The notes beneath the pieces were generated by a model, which did not search any database, was not told the DNA's origin, and saw only the letters and a list, made by a program, of their open reading frames with translations. This document shows, piece by piece, positions 17,307 through 25,556 of a DNA stretch of 55,415 nucleotides; positions within the stretch are counted from its first letter, which is position 1; every line of letters begins with the position of its first letter. The position numbers and the translations under genes are program-made. The DNA is from Desulfobacterales bacterium (GTDB lineage: Bacteria; Desulfobacterota; Desulfobacteria; Desulfobacterales; UBA2156): assembly GCA_027025555.1 (NCBI GenBank), contig JALVQN010000226.1, positions 1 through 55,415 of the forward strand. The letters are read 5' to 3'.

Positions 17307-18197
17307 TCAACGAATCGGTTTTAAGGAGCGGAAGATGTCCGGCCGGTTGGTGATGATGCCGTCGGCACCCATCTGAATGAGACGCTCCATGTCCTTTTTG
17401 GTGTCCGGCGTCCAGGTAAAGGCTTTGATCCCCAGCTTGTGGGCTTCTTCGAGGGCTTCGGCCGTCAGCCATTGGAATTGGGGCCCCCAAAATTTCCCGC
17501 CCAGATGGTGGATGGCACGGAAAACAGAGCCTGAAAAGGCTTTCGGGTCAAGGCCTGCGGTCCAGGGAGAAGGCCCGGGACGGCTGGACTGCCTCTCCTC
17601 CAGGGCGGGCCCGGTATGAGAGAGGAAGACCACCGGTACGTGGGGGTGGTGCTTGAGGCAGTAGACCAAGGGGCGCCAGTCAAAGGAAAGGAATCGGGAG
17701 CGGTCTAAAAAGCCTTCCCGGGTTAATACCGCCACCACTTTTTCCACAATCTCGGTGTAAGGGGGGGTGTGTTCCGGCTTTTCAGGCGACGTCTTGATTT
17801 CGATCCAAAGGCCCGTATGCGTGTCCTTTCTCTTTTTTAAAAGGGAAATGACCTCCCGCAGGGTGGGTATCCGCTGGCCGTCCACGGCTTTTTGCTCCGG
17901 GAAGCGTTCGGCATACGCTGTGGAGACATTCAGGCGTCCCACGTCATACGTTTTCAGTTCGGCCAGGGTCAACGCCCGGATCGGTTTTCGGTTTTCTTCA
18001 AGAAGCCACTTCCCGTCCGGCGTCCGGGTGATTTCGGGCTTCAAGGTGAAATCGTGGTGGATAACCACTTCGCCGTCCGCGGAAACAAGAACATCCATCT
18101 CCAGGCCGTCCACCCGAAATTCCAGGGCTTTTTCAAAAGCCGCCAGGGTGTTTTCAGGTAAAAGACCGGCAGCCCCCCGGTGACCGACGAGAATCAT
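17307..18197 (-). CDS. glycerophosphodiester phosphodiesterase family protein
   Basis: A 296-residue TIM-barrel GDPD protein. The catalytic motifs are visible: HRG at the start (GHRGAAGLLPENT), LEMDV for the metal-binding Glu and Asp, and HHDFTL for the second His. The C-terminal part (TWTPDTKKDMERLIQMGADGIITNRPD) is typical of the family. It hydrolyses glycerophosphodiesters to glycerol-3-phosphate and an alcohol. No signal peptide is seen, so a cytoplasmic, UgpQ-like enzyme is likely. Transcribed with the methyltransferase gene. Confidence 0.9.
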   Translation of the reverse strand: MILVGHRGAAGLLPENTLAAFEKALEFRVDGLEMDVLVSADGEVVIHHDFTLKPEITRTPDGKWLLEENRKPIRALTLAELKTYDVGRLNVSTAYAERFPEQKAVDGQRIPTLREVISLLKKRKDTHTGLWIEIKTSPEKPEHTPPYTEIVEKVVAVLTREGFLDRSRFLSFDWRPLVYCLKHHPHVPVVFLSHTGPALEERQSSRPGPSPWTAGLDPKAFSGSVFRAIHHLGGKFWGPQFQWLTAEALEEAHKLGIKAFTWTPDTKKDMERLIQMGADGIITNRPDIFRSLKPIR

Positions 18198-18651
18198 GTG
18201 GCGTCTCCCTTTTTAATCGTTTTTCCAGGGCGGTTTCCCCCTTTCAAAGATCGCGAAGCGGCGCATAAAGGCCCAAACGCTCCGGCCCGGCTTGTTTTCC
18301 TGATATTGTCGAAAGGGATTCGCCCGTGCCCGAAACGCTCTTAGTGCAACAGGGGGAGTGGATGGAATCCTGTCTGAATTCAATTGGAGCCCGGCACCGT
18401 TTTCCCGGGCAACCTGACCCTTACCGGGAAAAGCGTGGCAGATTGGTTCGGCGTCCCGAATTTTTCCGGAAAATGGCGCCTGGATGTTCCCGAGGCAGTG
18501 CCTCCGGATGCCGCCCTGTATCTGTCCTATACACTGGATAACCGGTGCTGCTATCGAATACTACCTTTCACAAACACCATAACCGCCTTGACAGCGGGAC
18601 CCTCCTCTGACAGGGTTCGGCCCTATGGATTCAAAGAAAAGGACGCTTAAA
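18198..18651. other. intergenic region with a coding-like stretch
   Basis: Between the divergent glycerophosphodiesterase and lipoprotein genes. A plus-strand stretch at about 18414-18545 reads as LTLTGKSVADWFGVPNFSGKW and onward with codon use like the neighbours, but without a credible start, and it dissolves into stops or low-complexity reading after about 18550. It may be a gene remnant or chance; I do not recognise it. No clear promoter for the lipoprotein gene was found. Confidence 0.3.
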
Positions 18652-20019
18652 ATGATTCGATCGCTTCTCATTAAGGCAATGATCGTGATGACGCTTTTTT
18701 CTTTTTTGGGATGTATTGAGTTGGAATCGGACCCGCCGGGAGGGGACTGGTCGCCCCCGCCTCTGACGCGCGGCCTCAGATGGGTGCGGAACAATCCCAT
18801 GTTCCTCAGCGCCCTGACCGTGTCCATGGGACCACCTCCGGCGCGTTATGTCAACGATTATTTCGACGGGTTCCATGCCAGTGCCGTCCACTTGTGGGAA
18901 GATGGACTGCCGGCCGAAATGGACGGGTGGGCCGCCGCCGGGAATCCGGGCTTTCGTTTTGTCTCCTGGGTGCAACCGGACGGCACCAGCCGGGCCAACG
19001 GACGGCTGCTGGGGGGATATCCGGCCGAAGCCGCCGGCCGCATCGGCTATCAGATCGGGGATGAACCCATGACCTGGGCCGAGTTCCTGCAATATGAGGC
19101 CGGGTTCAATGTGGTGCGCGCGTATGACCCCGATGCCCTCTTGATCCTGAATTTTTCTTTTCAGGCTCCGGAGGTGGATCAAATGCTGGACCATTATGGC
19201 CGGAACATGGACGGCGACGTCATCAGCCATGACGTTTACACGTGGACCAGCAGTGTCTATCAGCATCTGGCAAAATTCCGCAGAGCCGGTTTGAGATACA
19301 ATAAACCCTACTGGCGCTATCTCTTTTCCCATTACTCGGACCCAAACGAGGCGATCTCGGAATCGGACCTTCGATGGGAGGCTTTCATGGGGCTTGTTTA
19401 CGGGTATACCGGACATACCTGGTTTATCTATCAGATCGCAGAAAACGATGTGCTCTACCCGGTGTTTTTCGACCGGCAGGCCGATTTCAATGCCGCCAAG
19501 ACCCCCTTGTGGTATGTGGTCTCCCAGATTAACCTGGAGATGAAAAATCTCGGAAGATCCATCACCCAGATGACCAGCACGGATGTTCGATACGTGCCTT
19601 CCACAAACTATTACATTCCTCCGGGGGCCGTGCCTTGGTGCAGGGGTGCCGGAAATGACCCTTATATCACCGATATCGCCCCGGCACCCGGGCAAGAATA
19701 TCTCGAAATCCTGGCGGGCTTTTTCAGGGATGATGCCGGTGAATTTTACACCATGGTTCAAAATGTCCGTCATACCCACGGGGATATCCCCATCAACAGG
19801 GCGGATCCCGGCATTGTGCGCATCACCTTCGATTTCTCCAGGGCGCCTTCCGGATTCGATCAGACGAAAGTATTGACGTTAAACAAACGCAGCGGGAATG
19901 TGGAGGCCGTGCCCCTCACCGCAACAGGGGGAAATACCGCCTACGTCGATATCGCTCTGGGTGCCGGGGACCCTTTTCTTTTTAAGTATGCCACGGGCGC
20001 CCCATTTGCAATGCGATAA
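18652..20019 (+). CDS. large lipoprotein, glycosidase-like
   Basis: A 455-residue protein with a lipoprotein signal: hydrophobic stretch MIRSLLIKAMIVMTLFSF then LGC at about residue 21. The mature part contains YQIGDEPMTWAEFL and a later tryptophan-rich barrel-like sequence, then a beta-rich C-terminal domain (about 370-455). GDEP-type motifs with an acidic residue after a beta strand are seen in TIM-barrel glycoside hydrolases, so a sugar-acting enzyme is possible, but no catalytic pair is proven. The second in-frame ATG (18652) was chosen because AAGGA lies 8 bases upstream; the first (18625) has no good ribosome site. Neighbouring galE and rfbB support a polysaccharide-related setting. Confidence 0.7.
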   Translation: MIRSLLIKAMIVMTLFSFLGCIELESDPPGGDWSPPPLTRGLRWVRNNPMFLSALTVSMGPPPARYVNDYFDGFHASAVHLWEDGLPAEMDGWAAAGNPGFRFVSWVQPDGTSRANGRLLGGYPAEAAGRIGYQIGDEPMTWAEFLQYEAGFNVVRAYDPDALLILNFSFQAPEVDQMLDHYGRNMDGDVISHDVYTWTSSVYQHLAKFRRAGLRYNKPYWRYLFSHYSDPNEAISESDLRWEAFMGLVYGYTGHTWFIYQIAENDVLYPVFFDRQADFNAAKTPLWYVVSQINLEMKNLGRSITQMTSTDVRYVPSTNYYIPPGAVPWCRGAGNDPYITDIAPAPGQEYLEILAGFFRDDAGEFYTMVQNVRHTHGDIPINRADPGIVRITFDFSRAPSGFDQTKVLTLNKRSGNVEAVPLTATGGNTAYVDIALGAGDPFLFKYATGAPFAMR

Positions 20020-20140
20020 TATGAAGGTTTCATATATAGGATAAACTTCTCCGGTCCTTAAAGAATCCGGATAAGATTGCCGTGATTTTCATTTTTATAC
20101 ATCATATAGGTGTCTGTTTTTAAAAAAATACAATATCTTG

Positions 20141-20169
20141 TTGACAAGGCTCTGGAGAAGGATTAGGCT
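20141..20169 (+). promoter_or_regulatory. promoter candidate for the receiver/M20 unit
   Basis: TTGACA at 20141-20146, a 17-base spacer and TAGGCT at 20164-20169. The -35 box is perfect and the -10 is weak. It sits 51 bases before the receiver start, after an AT-rich stretch. Confidence 0.4.
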
Positions 20170-20220
20170 GCCCTTCAAAAGTGTAGCGCCGCCGAGCACC
20201 GCCATAACAGAGAGGCAGCC

Positions 20221-20628
20221 ATGGCCACCATCTTGGTGATTGATGATGAGGGGATGACCCTGAAAATGCTCCAGATGGCCCTGGAGGCTTATGGCCACCG
20301 GGTGGAGGTTGCCACAAGCGGCGAAGAGGGCCTCAGGAAATTCAACCAGGCCCATTTCGACGTGGTCATCACCGATATGATGATGCCCGGGGTGAGTGGA
20401 AAAGAGGTGGTCCGCTCCATCCGGAGATCCAACCGCTTCTGCACGCCGGTCCTCGGAATCTCGGGAACCCCTTGGCTCAAGCATTTCCGGAGATTCTTCG
20501 ATGGAAGAAATTGTGGCATTGACCAAAAGACTGATCCGATTCCGCACCACCCCTTCACATCCCGGGGAAATGCAACGTTGCCTGGCCTTTGTAGAGGATT
20601 GGTTCAAGGCGTACGAACTTGTTTATGA
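20221..20628 (+). pseudogene. response-regulator receiver domain truncated at its 3' end
   Basis: The frame begins MATILVIDDEGMTLKMLQMALEAYG (the acidic pocket) and reaches TDMMMPGVSGKEV (phospho-acceptor Asp) and PVLGISGTPWL (the Ser/Thr switch position). After about residue 90 it stops resembling a receiver: the conserved Lys and the last helix are missing, and the remaining residues are the M20 peptidase gene read in another frame. The reading overlaps that gene by 128 bases. The simplest view is that a deletion joined the first two-thirds of a receiver gene to the M20 gene. The start has a promoter and may still be translated, but phospho-signalling is unlikely. Confidence 0.75.
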
Positions 20629-21610
20629 ACGCATGGAACATGAGGGGGTGCCTTCTGTCTGGGTGATGCCCAAAAGCGGACGCGTCCCGATTTTGCTGAT
20701 GAGTCACCTGGATGTTGTGGAGGGGCCGGACGAGGTTTTTGAACCCCGGGTGCGCAACGGAAGACTCTTCGGACGCGGGAGCATCGACGATAAATATGCA
20801 GTGGCCTTGTCCATGGTGTTGATGCGGGATCACATGGCCCGGTTGAAAAAGGCGGGTTTGGATGGCAGGCATGCCGCCCTGGGCATCCTCATCACAGGGG
20901 ACGAAGAAGTCGGAGGACACAATGGCGCCAAAAAGGCCCTGGAAAAGATCAAGGCAAGCTTTTGCGTGGCCCTGGACGGCGGGAGCGTGGGGGAGATCGT
21001 CGTCAAGGAGAAAGGGCTGTTGACGCTCAAACTTGTCACCCGGGGTAAGGCGGCCCACGGATCGCGTCCTTGGGTCGGAAAAAACGCCATCGAGGTCCTC
21101 ATGGAAGACGCCAAGAGGCTCCAATCCTTCTTTCCGCCTTTTTCAAAGGATCGGTGGCATCGGACCGTGAGTTTCAACATGGTCCGCGCCGGAGAGGCCT
21201 TCAATCAGGTCCCGGAAAGGGCCGAGGGTGTATTCGATATCCGATACACCGAAAACGATGATATGGAAGGCCTTTATGAGAAGATGCGGGAAGCGACGGC
21301 CGGGGATCTTCTCGTGGTCCGGAAGGAGCCGGTCTTTTTCAGCAGGACCTCCCCGATGATCGATCTTTTGTTGGAGGTTTCCCCGGAAAGCCAAACCACC
21401 TTCGAACACGGCGCCAGTGACGCCCGTTTCCTTTCCGCCTTTGGTATCCCCGGGGTGGTGTGGGGCGCCGACGGTGAAGAGAGCGCCCACAGTAGAGACG
21501 AACATGTCGTGATCTCCAGCATCCAGGCCTTGTACCGCAGGTTGGAGACGTTTGTGGAACGGGTGCGCCGGGTGAAACGGGGAAAGAGGGAGGCCCCTCC
21601 TTCTTCTTGA
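20501..21610 (+). CDS. M20-family metallopeptidase
   Basis: A 369-residue zinc-dependent hydrolase. LLMSHLDVVEGP gives the first metal His and Asp, GRGSIDDKYAV the bridging Asp, TGDEEVGG the catalytic base Glu and adjacent metal Glu, and FEHGASDARF the last His. The order and spacing match the dipeptidase/deacylase (M20/M25/M40) family, and all key residues are intact. The ATG at 20501 has GGAG 8 bases upstream. Its upstream DNA is occupied by the truncated receiver gene, so it probably uses that gene's promoter. Natural substrate cannot be told; candidates are small peptides or N-acyl amino acids. Confidence 0.9.
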   Translation: MEEIVALTKRLIRFRTTPSHPGEMQRCLAFVEDWFKAYELVYERMEHEGVPSVWVMPKSGRVPILLMSHLDVVEGPDEVFEPRVRNGRLFGRGSIDDKYAVALSMVLMRDHMARLKKAGLDGRHAALGILITGDEEVGGHNGAKKALEKIKASFCVALDGGSVGEIVVKEKGLLTLKLVTRGKAAHGSRPWVGKNAIEVLMEDAKRLQSFFPPFSKDRWHRTVSFNMVRAGEAFNQVPERAEGVFDIRYTENDDMEGLYEKMREATAGDLLVVRKEPVFFSRTSPMIDLLLEVSPESQTTFEHGASDARFLSAFGIPGVVWGADGEESAHSRDEHVVISSIQALYRRLETFVERVRRVKRGKREAPPSS

Positions 21611-21686
21611 GGAACCGGCGTTGCACCACCGGGGCGTTTCCGTCTTAAATCAGAAATTCTTCGCAACGACCCGCCGAAGGGTCGCC

Positions 21687-22961
21687 TCAGCACAGGCATT
21701 CCTTGATGAACCCGCTGAGCATTTCTTCCAGGACCGCATAAGAGTAGTGGCGCCGGGCGATGGCGTAGTTGTGCTCCACCATCTCTTTTCGATATTGAGG
21801 ATCGGCGAGCACCCGTCGCACCTCTTGGAGGGTGGTTTCAGAGACGTAGCCGTCCATCTCGATGGCACGGAATCCTTTGGGCTTGATGTCCATCACATAG
21901 ATGGAATAGGCATTGACCACGATGGGCTTTTTAAAGTAGATGGCTTCCAAAAAGGCGTTTCCAAACCCTTCGTAAGTGGAGGGATACGTGACCAGGTCGG
22001 CGTGGGGATAGACGTCGGACAACGCGTAGATCTTTTTCCCGTTTGGAGCGATTCCCCGTTTTTCGTTGATCAACCCTGCACAGAAGATCGTTTCCACAGA
22101 AAGCATCCGGGAGTATTCTTTCAGCCGCTGTTCGTAATCGTACCCTTCATCCCCTGAAGCGTGGGAAATCACCAGTTTCGCCTTGGCAGAAAGACGATGG
22201 ACAAGCTCAATGGCAAGTTCGATCCGCTTGCGTTTCACGATACGCGTGGGCTGGAGAATAAAAAGCTCGTCGTCGCCCACGCCCAGGGTTTTCCGAACAT
22301 CTGCCGCATAGGCGTCCGGAGGGGGGGGTGGATTTTCAAAATCCATGACGTTGGGGATGACCTTGGAAGAAATTCCGGTTCTCAGCGCCAACTGGTGGCC
22401 CGCCGATGAGTTGATGACGACATGCCTGATAGAGGGGAGGTTGGGAGGATAGGCCATGTTGAGGTAGTCCCACACTGCATTGGTTTTGAACCGTTGCCTT
22501 TCCCAGAAAAAATCATGGTGATGGGCAATCGCGTTGATGCCGGTTTCGGCGATCAGCTCGGTGATCGCCATGCCCAGCGGGATATTGACGGGGAGACTGA
22601 CGGCATTTTCGATGACGAGAAACTTGACGGCGAATTGTTCGATGAACCGGTAGAGATGCATCTTGATACGGCGGGTGAGGGCATGGATCTTTTCCGTAAT
22701 GGATCTGCCCCGCGTGGCCTTTCCAAAGACTTGGGCGTTGATTTCCAGGATGGCCGGATGGTTGAAATGGGCTTCTTCGATGAGGTAGGAACGCTCGGGA
22801 GGCCAATCGAGTTCCCCGGCGCAGAAAAAACATTGAAACGCCTCCTTTTCAAAAATCTTCGCCCATTTCTCCGTCTCCAGGGAAACACCGTCGGTGCCTG
22901 CGAGCCGACTGGATATGAATCCCACGTTCCGTTGTTGTTCTGAACGGCCCTTTGAAACCAA
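21687..22961 (-). CDS. GT4-family glycosyltransferase
   Basis: A 424-residue GT-B-fold enzyme. The N-terminal half contains AIAHHHDFFWERQRF and the C-terminal half the sugar-nucleotide part with QPTRIVKRKRIELAIEL and the Glu-x7-Glu motif EGFGNAFLE. The start is probably TTG at 22961, placed 4-5 bases after AAGGAGG; no better ATG is close. It lies downstream of pgi on the same strand, after a gap of 65 bases, which puts it near sugar-phosphate metabolism. Acceptor and donor unknown; GT4 members make trehalose, sucrose, lipopolysaccharide and glycosylglycerate-type products. Confidence 0.8.
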   Translation of the reverse strand: MVSKGRSEQQRNVGFISSRLAGTDGVSLETEKWAKIFEKEAFQCFFCAGELDWPPERSYLIEEAHFNHPAILEINAQVFGKATRGRSITEKIHALTRRIKMHLYRFIEQFAVKFLVIENAVSLPVNIPLGMAITELIAETGINAIAHHHDFFWERQRFKTNAVWDYLNMAYPPNLPSIRHVVINSSAGHQLALRTGISSKVIPNVMDFENPPPPPDAYAADVRKTLGVGDDELFILQPTRIVKRKRIELAIELVHRLSAKAKLVISHASGDEGYDYEQRLKEYSRMLSVETIFCAGLINEKRGIAPNGKKIYALSDVYPHADLVTYPSTYEGFGNAFLEAIYFKKPIVVNAYSIYVMDIKPKGFRAIEMDGYVSETTLQEVRRVLADPQYRKEMVEHNYAIARRHYSYAVLEEMLSGFIKECLC

Positions 22962-23026
22962 TGCGCCTCCTTCTGATTTTGAGAAAATCTATTGTTTTTC
23001 TATCCAACGGTCGGATTTGATGGAAT

Positions 23027-24727
23027 TTAGATCAATCCGATCAATTGTTCAAGACACTCCCCAACATTGCCTTTCAGATGAAAACGGATGACCGTTCGTC
23101 CGGCCTCCAGAAGGGCTTGCCGATCCCCCAGGGCTTGGGCCAGTTTGAGTACGCCAAACGTCAGTTTCCCGGAGAAAGCGCCCACTTCATCCGGGATGGT
23201 CACATCCGTTTTCGAATCGGCGGTGAGTTGAACAAACAGGCCCAGGCCTGCATCCCCTTTATGCAACTGCCCGGTGGAATGGAGAAACCTCGGGCCGTAT
23301 CCCACGGTCACCGCGAGCCGATAACGGTCCCGAATCCGGCAGCGAAGCATTTGGAGGCGTCGGTCCGTTTCCGCATCCGGCTTGAGATAGGCCTGGAGGG
23401 CCACATAGCCGGTGGCGGCGTCTGTCTTTGGAATGCCGCTGAATAAGCGCTCCAGGACTTCTTGGAGGGGGTGCGCCTTGGATGGCAGATAGACCTGAAT
23501 CCCTTTTTCCTCGAAATCCGGTGCCGCTTCCGGAAGCTTCCCGGTATGAAGAAAGACGGAAACCAGTTTGCGCGCCCGGGTCTTGGCGGCTTCCACGTTG
23601 GGTTGATCAAAGGGATGGATTCCCATGTGCGCCCCGGCCACGGCGGTGGCCATCATCCATCGGAAGAATTCCCCGGAAAGCGCGTCGAGGGATTCCAAAT
23701 CCAGGGTGACCACCGGATGGCCGGCTTTCATCAAGGCGGCGAGGGGTTCCTCAAAGGGGTCCTCCCCATCCGGTTTTATCCGGACAAAGAGCCTGTCGTT
23801 TCGGTATTTCTCCGGAGGTGCCAGGGGTTCGCCAATGACGGGAAGGATGCCTTTTCCTTCCTTGCCCAGGCTTTCGGCAATCAATTGTTCCAGCCAGGCG
23901 CCGAAGGGTTCGATGGCCGGAGGCAGGACCAGTGTCAGCTTGTCCTTGCCCCGGAGGGATAGCTCGCCCATTAAGATCCCCAAATAGGCGGCGGTTCGAT
24001 CCCGGGGAGTGGCTATGGCAGCGGCGTGGGCAAGGATCGATTCCATGTCCAGGCCGATGAGGGCGGCGGGCACCAGGCCGAAGCAGGAAAGGGCGGAATA
24101 GCGTCCCCCGATATGGGGATCGTTCAAAAAGACCTTCATAAAGTGCAGTTCCGCCGCACGCCTTTCCAGCCTGCTCCCGGGATCGGTGACCGCAACGAAA
24201 TGGTCCCCGGCGTGCCGCCTCCCCACCTTTTCAAGGACAAGGGTGTAAAAGTATTTCATGAAAGAAAGGGTTTCTACGGTGGTTCCAGACTTGGTGGAGA
24301 CGATGAAAAGCGTCCTTGGAAAGACAAGGCCCTTTGTCAGGGCGGCCACGGCATCCGGATCCGTGCTGTCCAGGACCATGAGGTCGGGATGCCCCGCTTT
24401 GACCCCGTAGATCAGGCGGAACACTTCGGCTGCCAGGCTGGACCCCCCCATTCCAAGTAAGACCGCGGTATCGTACCCCTTTGTTTGCACGGCATGGACA
24501 AAGCGCTTGATTTCAGGAATACGGGATTTCATCTTTTGGGGGCTTTGAAGCCATCCCAATCGGTTGACGATTTCTCGAGGATCCTCCTTCCATACCCGGT
24601 GGTCCAAATTCCAGATGCGTTCAAGGATTCCCCGGCGTTCAAAGCGATCAAAAGCCGCATCGACGCTGTCTTGTAAAGGTCCCAGAGAACCCTTTAGGGC
24701 CCCTTTGTCAAAGGTGATGGCTGTCAT
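23027..24727 (-). CDS. pgi: glucose-6-phosphate isomerase
   Basis: A 566-residue phosphosugar isomerase. The glycine-rich sugar-phosphate site VLLGMGGSSLAAEV and the STKSGTTVET motif are those of glucose-6-phosphate isomerases. The pattern is that of the Pgi half of transaldolase-Pgi fusion proteins rather than of classical E. coli Pgi. It interconverts glucose-6-phosphate and fructose-6-phosphate. It starts 15 bases after the pgl stop codon with a GAAGGAAGGA ribosome site, so zwf, pgl and pgi form one operon. Confidence 0.9.
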   Translation of the reverse strand: MTAITFDKGALKGSLGPLQDSVDAAFDRFERRGILERIWNLDHRVWKEDPREIVNRLGWLQSPQKMKSRIPEIKRFVHAVQTKGYDTAVLLGMGGSSLAAEVFRLIYGVKAGHPDLMVLDSTDPDAVAALTKGLVFPRTLFIVSTKSGTTVETLSFMKYFYTLVLEKVGRRHAGDHFVAVTDPGSRLERRAAELHFMKVFLNDPHIGGRYSALSCFGLVPAALIGLDMESILAHAAAIATPRDRTAAYLGILMGELSLRGKDKLTLVLPPAIEPFGAWLEQLIAESLGKEGKGILPVIGEPLAPPEKYRNDRLFVRIKPDGEDPFEEPLAALMKAGHPVVTLDLESLDALSGEFFRWMMATAVAGAHMGIHPFDQPNVEAAKTRARKLVSVFLHTGKLPEAAPDFEEKGIQVYLPSKAHPLQEVLERLFSGIPKTDAATGYVALQAYLKPDAETDRRLQMLRCRIRDRYRLAVTVGYGPRFLHSTGQLHKGDAGLGLFVQLTADSKTDVTIPDEVGAFSGKLTFGVLKLAQALGDRQALLEAGRTVIRFHLKGNVGECLEQLIGLI

Positions 24728-24742
24728 GGCAAGATCCTTCCT

Positions 24743-25543
24743 TCAGGGCTTGAGTGGGTTTGTCGTTGAAGAGCGCATTGAATCATAAAGTGCCTGAGGG
24801 AGCAACGCCGCAGCCTCCATGTCCAACAGGAAGACCGTCTCACCGCCTGCTGGATGCACCTGTTGCGCCGGAAGGTCGTGATCCCGATGCACAAGCACCC
24901 GGGCGACGACGGAGGCTTTCCGGCGGCCGGAAATCAGAAAACACAGGCATCGTGTGGCATTGATGGCCTCAAGGGTCAGGGTGAGGCGCCAGAGATCGGG
25001 ATTTCCCCCCCGCACCAGGGTGGTCCGGCGTTGCCGTTTCGAAAGGGCGGGTGTTCCCGGAAACAGGGAGGCAATGTGTCCGTCAGGGCCCAGGCCCGCA
25101 AATACCAGATCAAAAAGGGCCCCTTTTTGATCCCCTTGCCTGGAAAAGCGGCCAAGTTCGGACTCGTATTGATCCGCCCTGGCTTCCATGGGTCCGGACA
25201 GGGGCATGGGATGAAGATGGTCTTCTGGAATGGGGATGTGCTGAATCAGGTCTTCCATGGCCCGGCCGAAATTGCTCGCTGGATGTGAATGGGCCACCAT
25301 CCGTTCGTCGACCCAGAAGAGATGGGTGCGCTCCCACGGGATCAAAGCGCGGTAGGGCGCCTCCGCCAGCCTGCGGTGGACAGGCCGAGGCGTGCTGCCG
25401 CCCGAAAGCGCCGCAAGGAATATGCCCTTTTCATGGACGCTGCGCACGGCATTTTCCATGAAAAGCCGCGCGCCTTTTTCCGAAAACTCGGATGCGTTTG
25501 CCGCCACCAGGATTCTGCGACGCATCCGTTTCAAGGGGGCCAC
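24743..25543 (-). CDS. pgl: 6-phosphogluconolactonase
   Basis: A 266-residue protein of the DevB/Pgl type: LSGGSTPR near residue 48, the VDERMV motif, and LGPDGHIASLFPG. It hydrolyses 6-phosphogluconolactone to 6-phosphogluconate, the second step of the oxidative pentose-phosphate pathway. The start is a GTG whose ribosome site AAGGA overlaps the zwf stop codon (13-base gap). It is sandwiched between zwf and pgi in the same operon. Confidence 0.92.
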   Translation of the reverse strand: MAPLKRMRRRILVAANASEFSEKGARLFMENAVRSVHEKGIFLAALSGGSTPRPVHRRLAEAPYRALIPWERTHLFWVDERMVAHSHPASNFGRAMEDLIQHIPIPEDHLHPMPLSGPMEARADQYESELGRFSRQGDQKGALFDLVFAGLGPDGHIASLFPGTPALSKRQRRTTLVRGGNPDLWRLTLTLEAINATRCLCFLISGRRKASVVARVLVHRDHDLPAQQVHPAGGETVFLLDMEAAALLPQALYDSMRSSTTNPLKP

Positions 25544-25556
25544 CGCCGGAGTCCTT

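Noticed and set aside
18384-18650. Possible 88-residue gene upstream of the lipoprotein
   Set aside because: Codon use is plausible for about 45 codons but there is no good ribosome site and no known family; listed only as a coding-like stretch.
21666-21685. Hairpin right after the glycosyltransferase stop on the minus strand
   Set aside because: Only 6 bp and no T tract on the minus strand, so not counted as a terminator.
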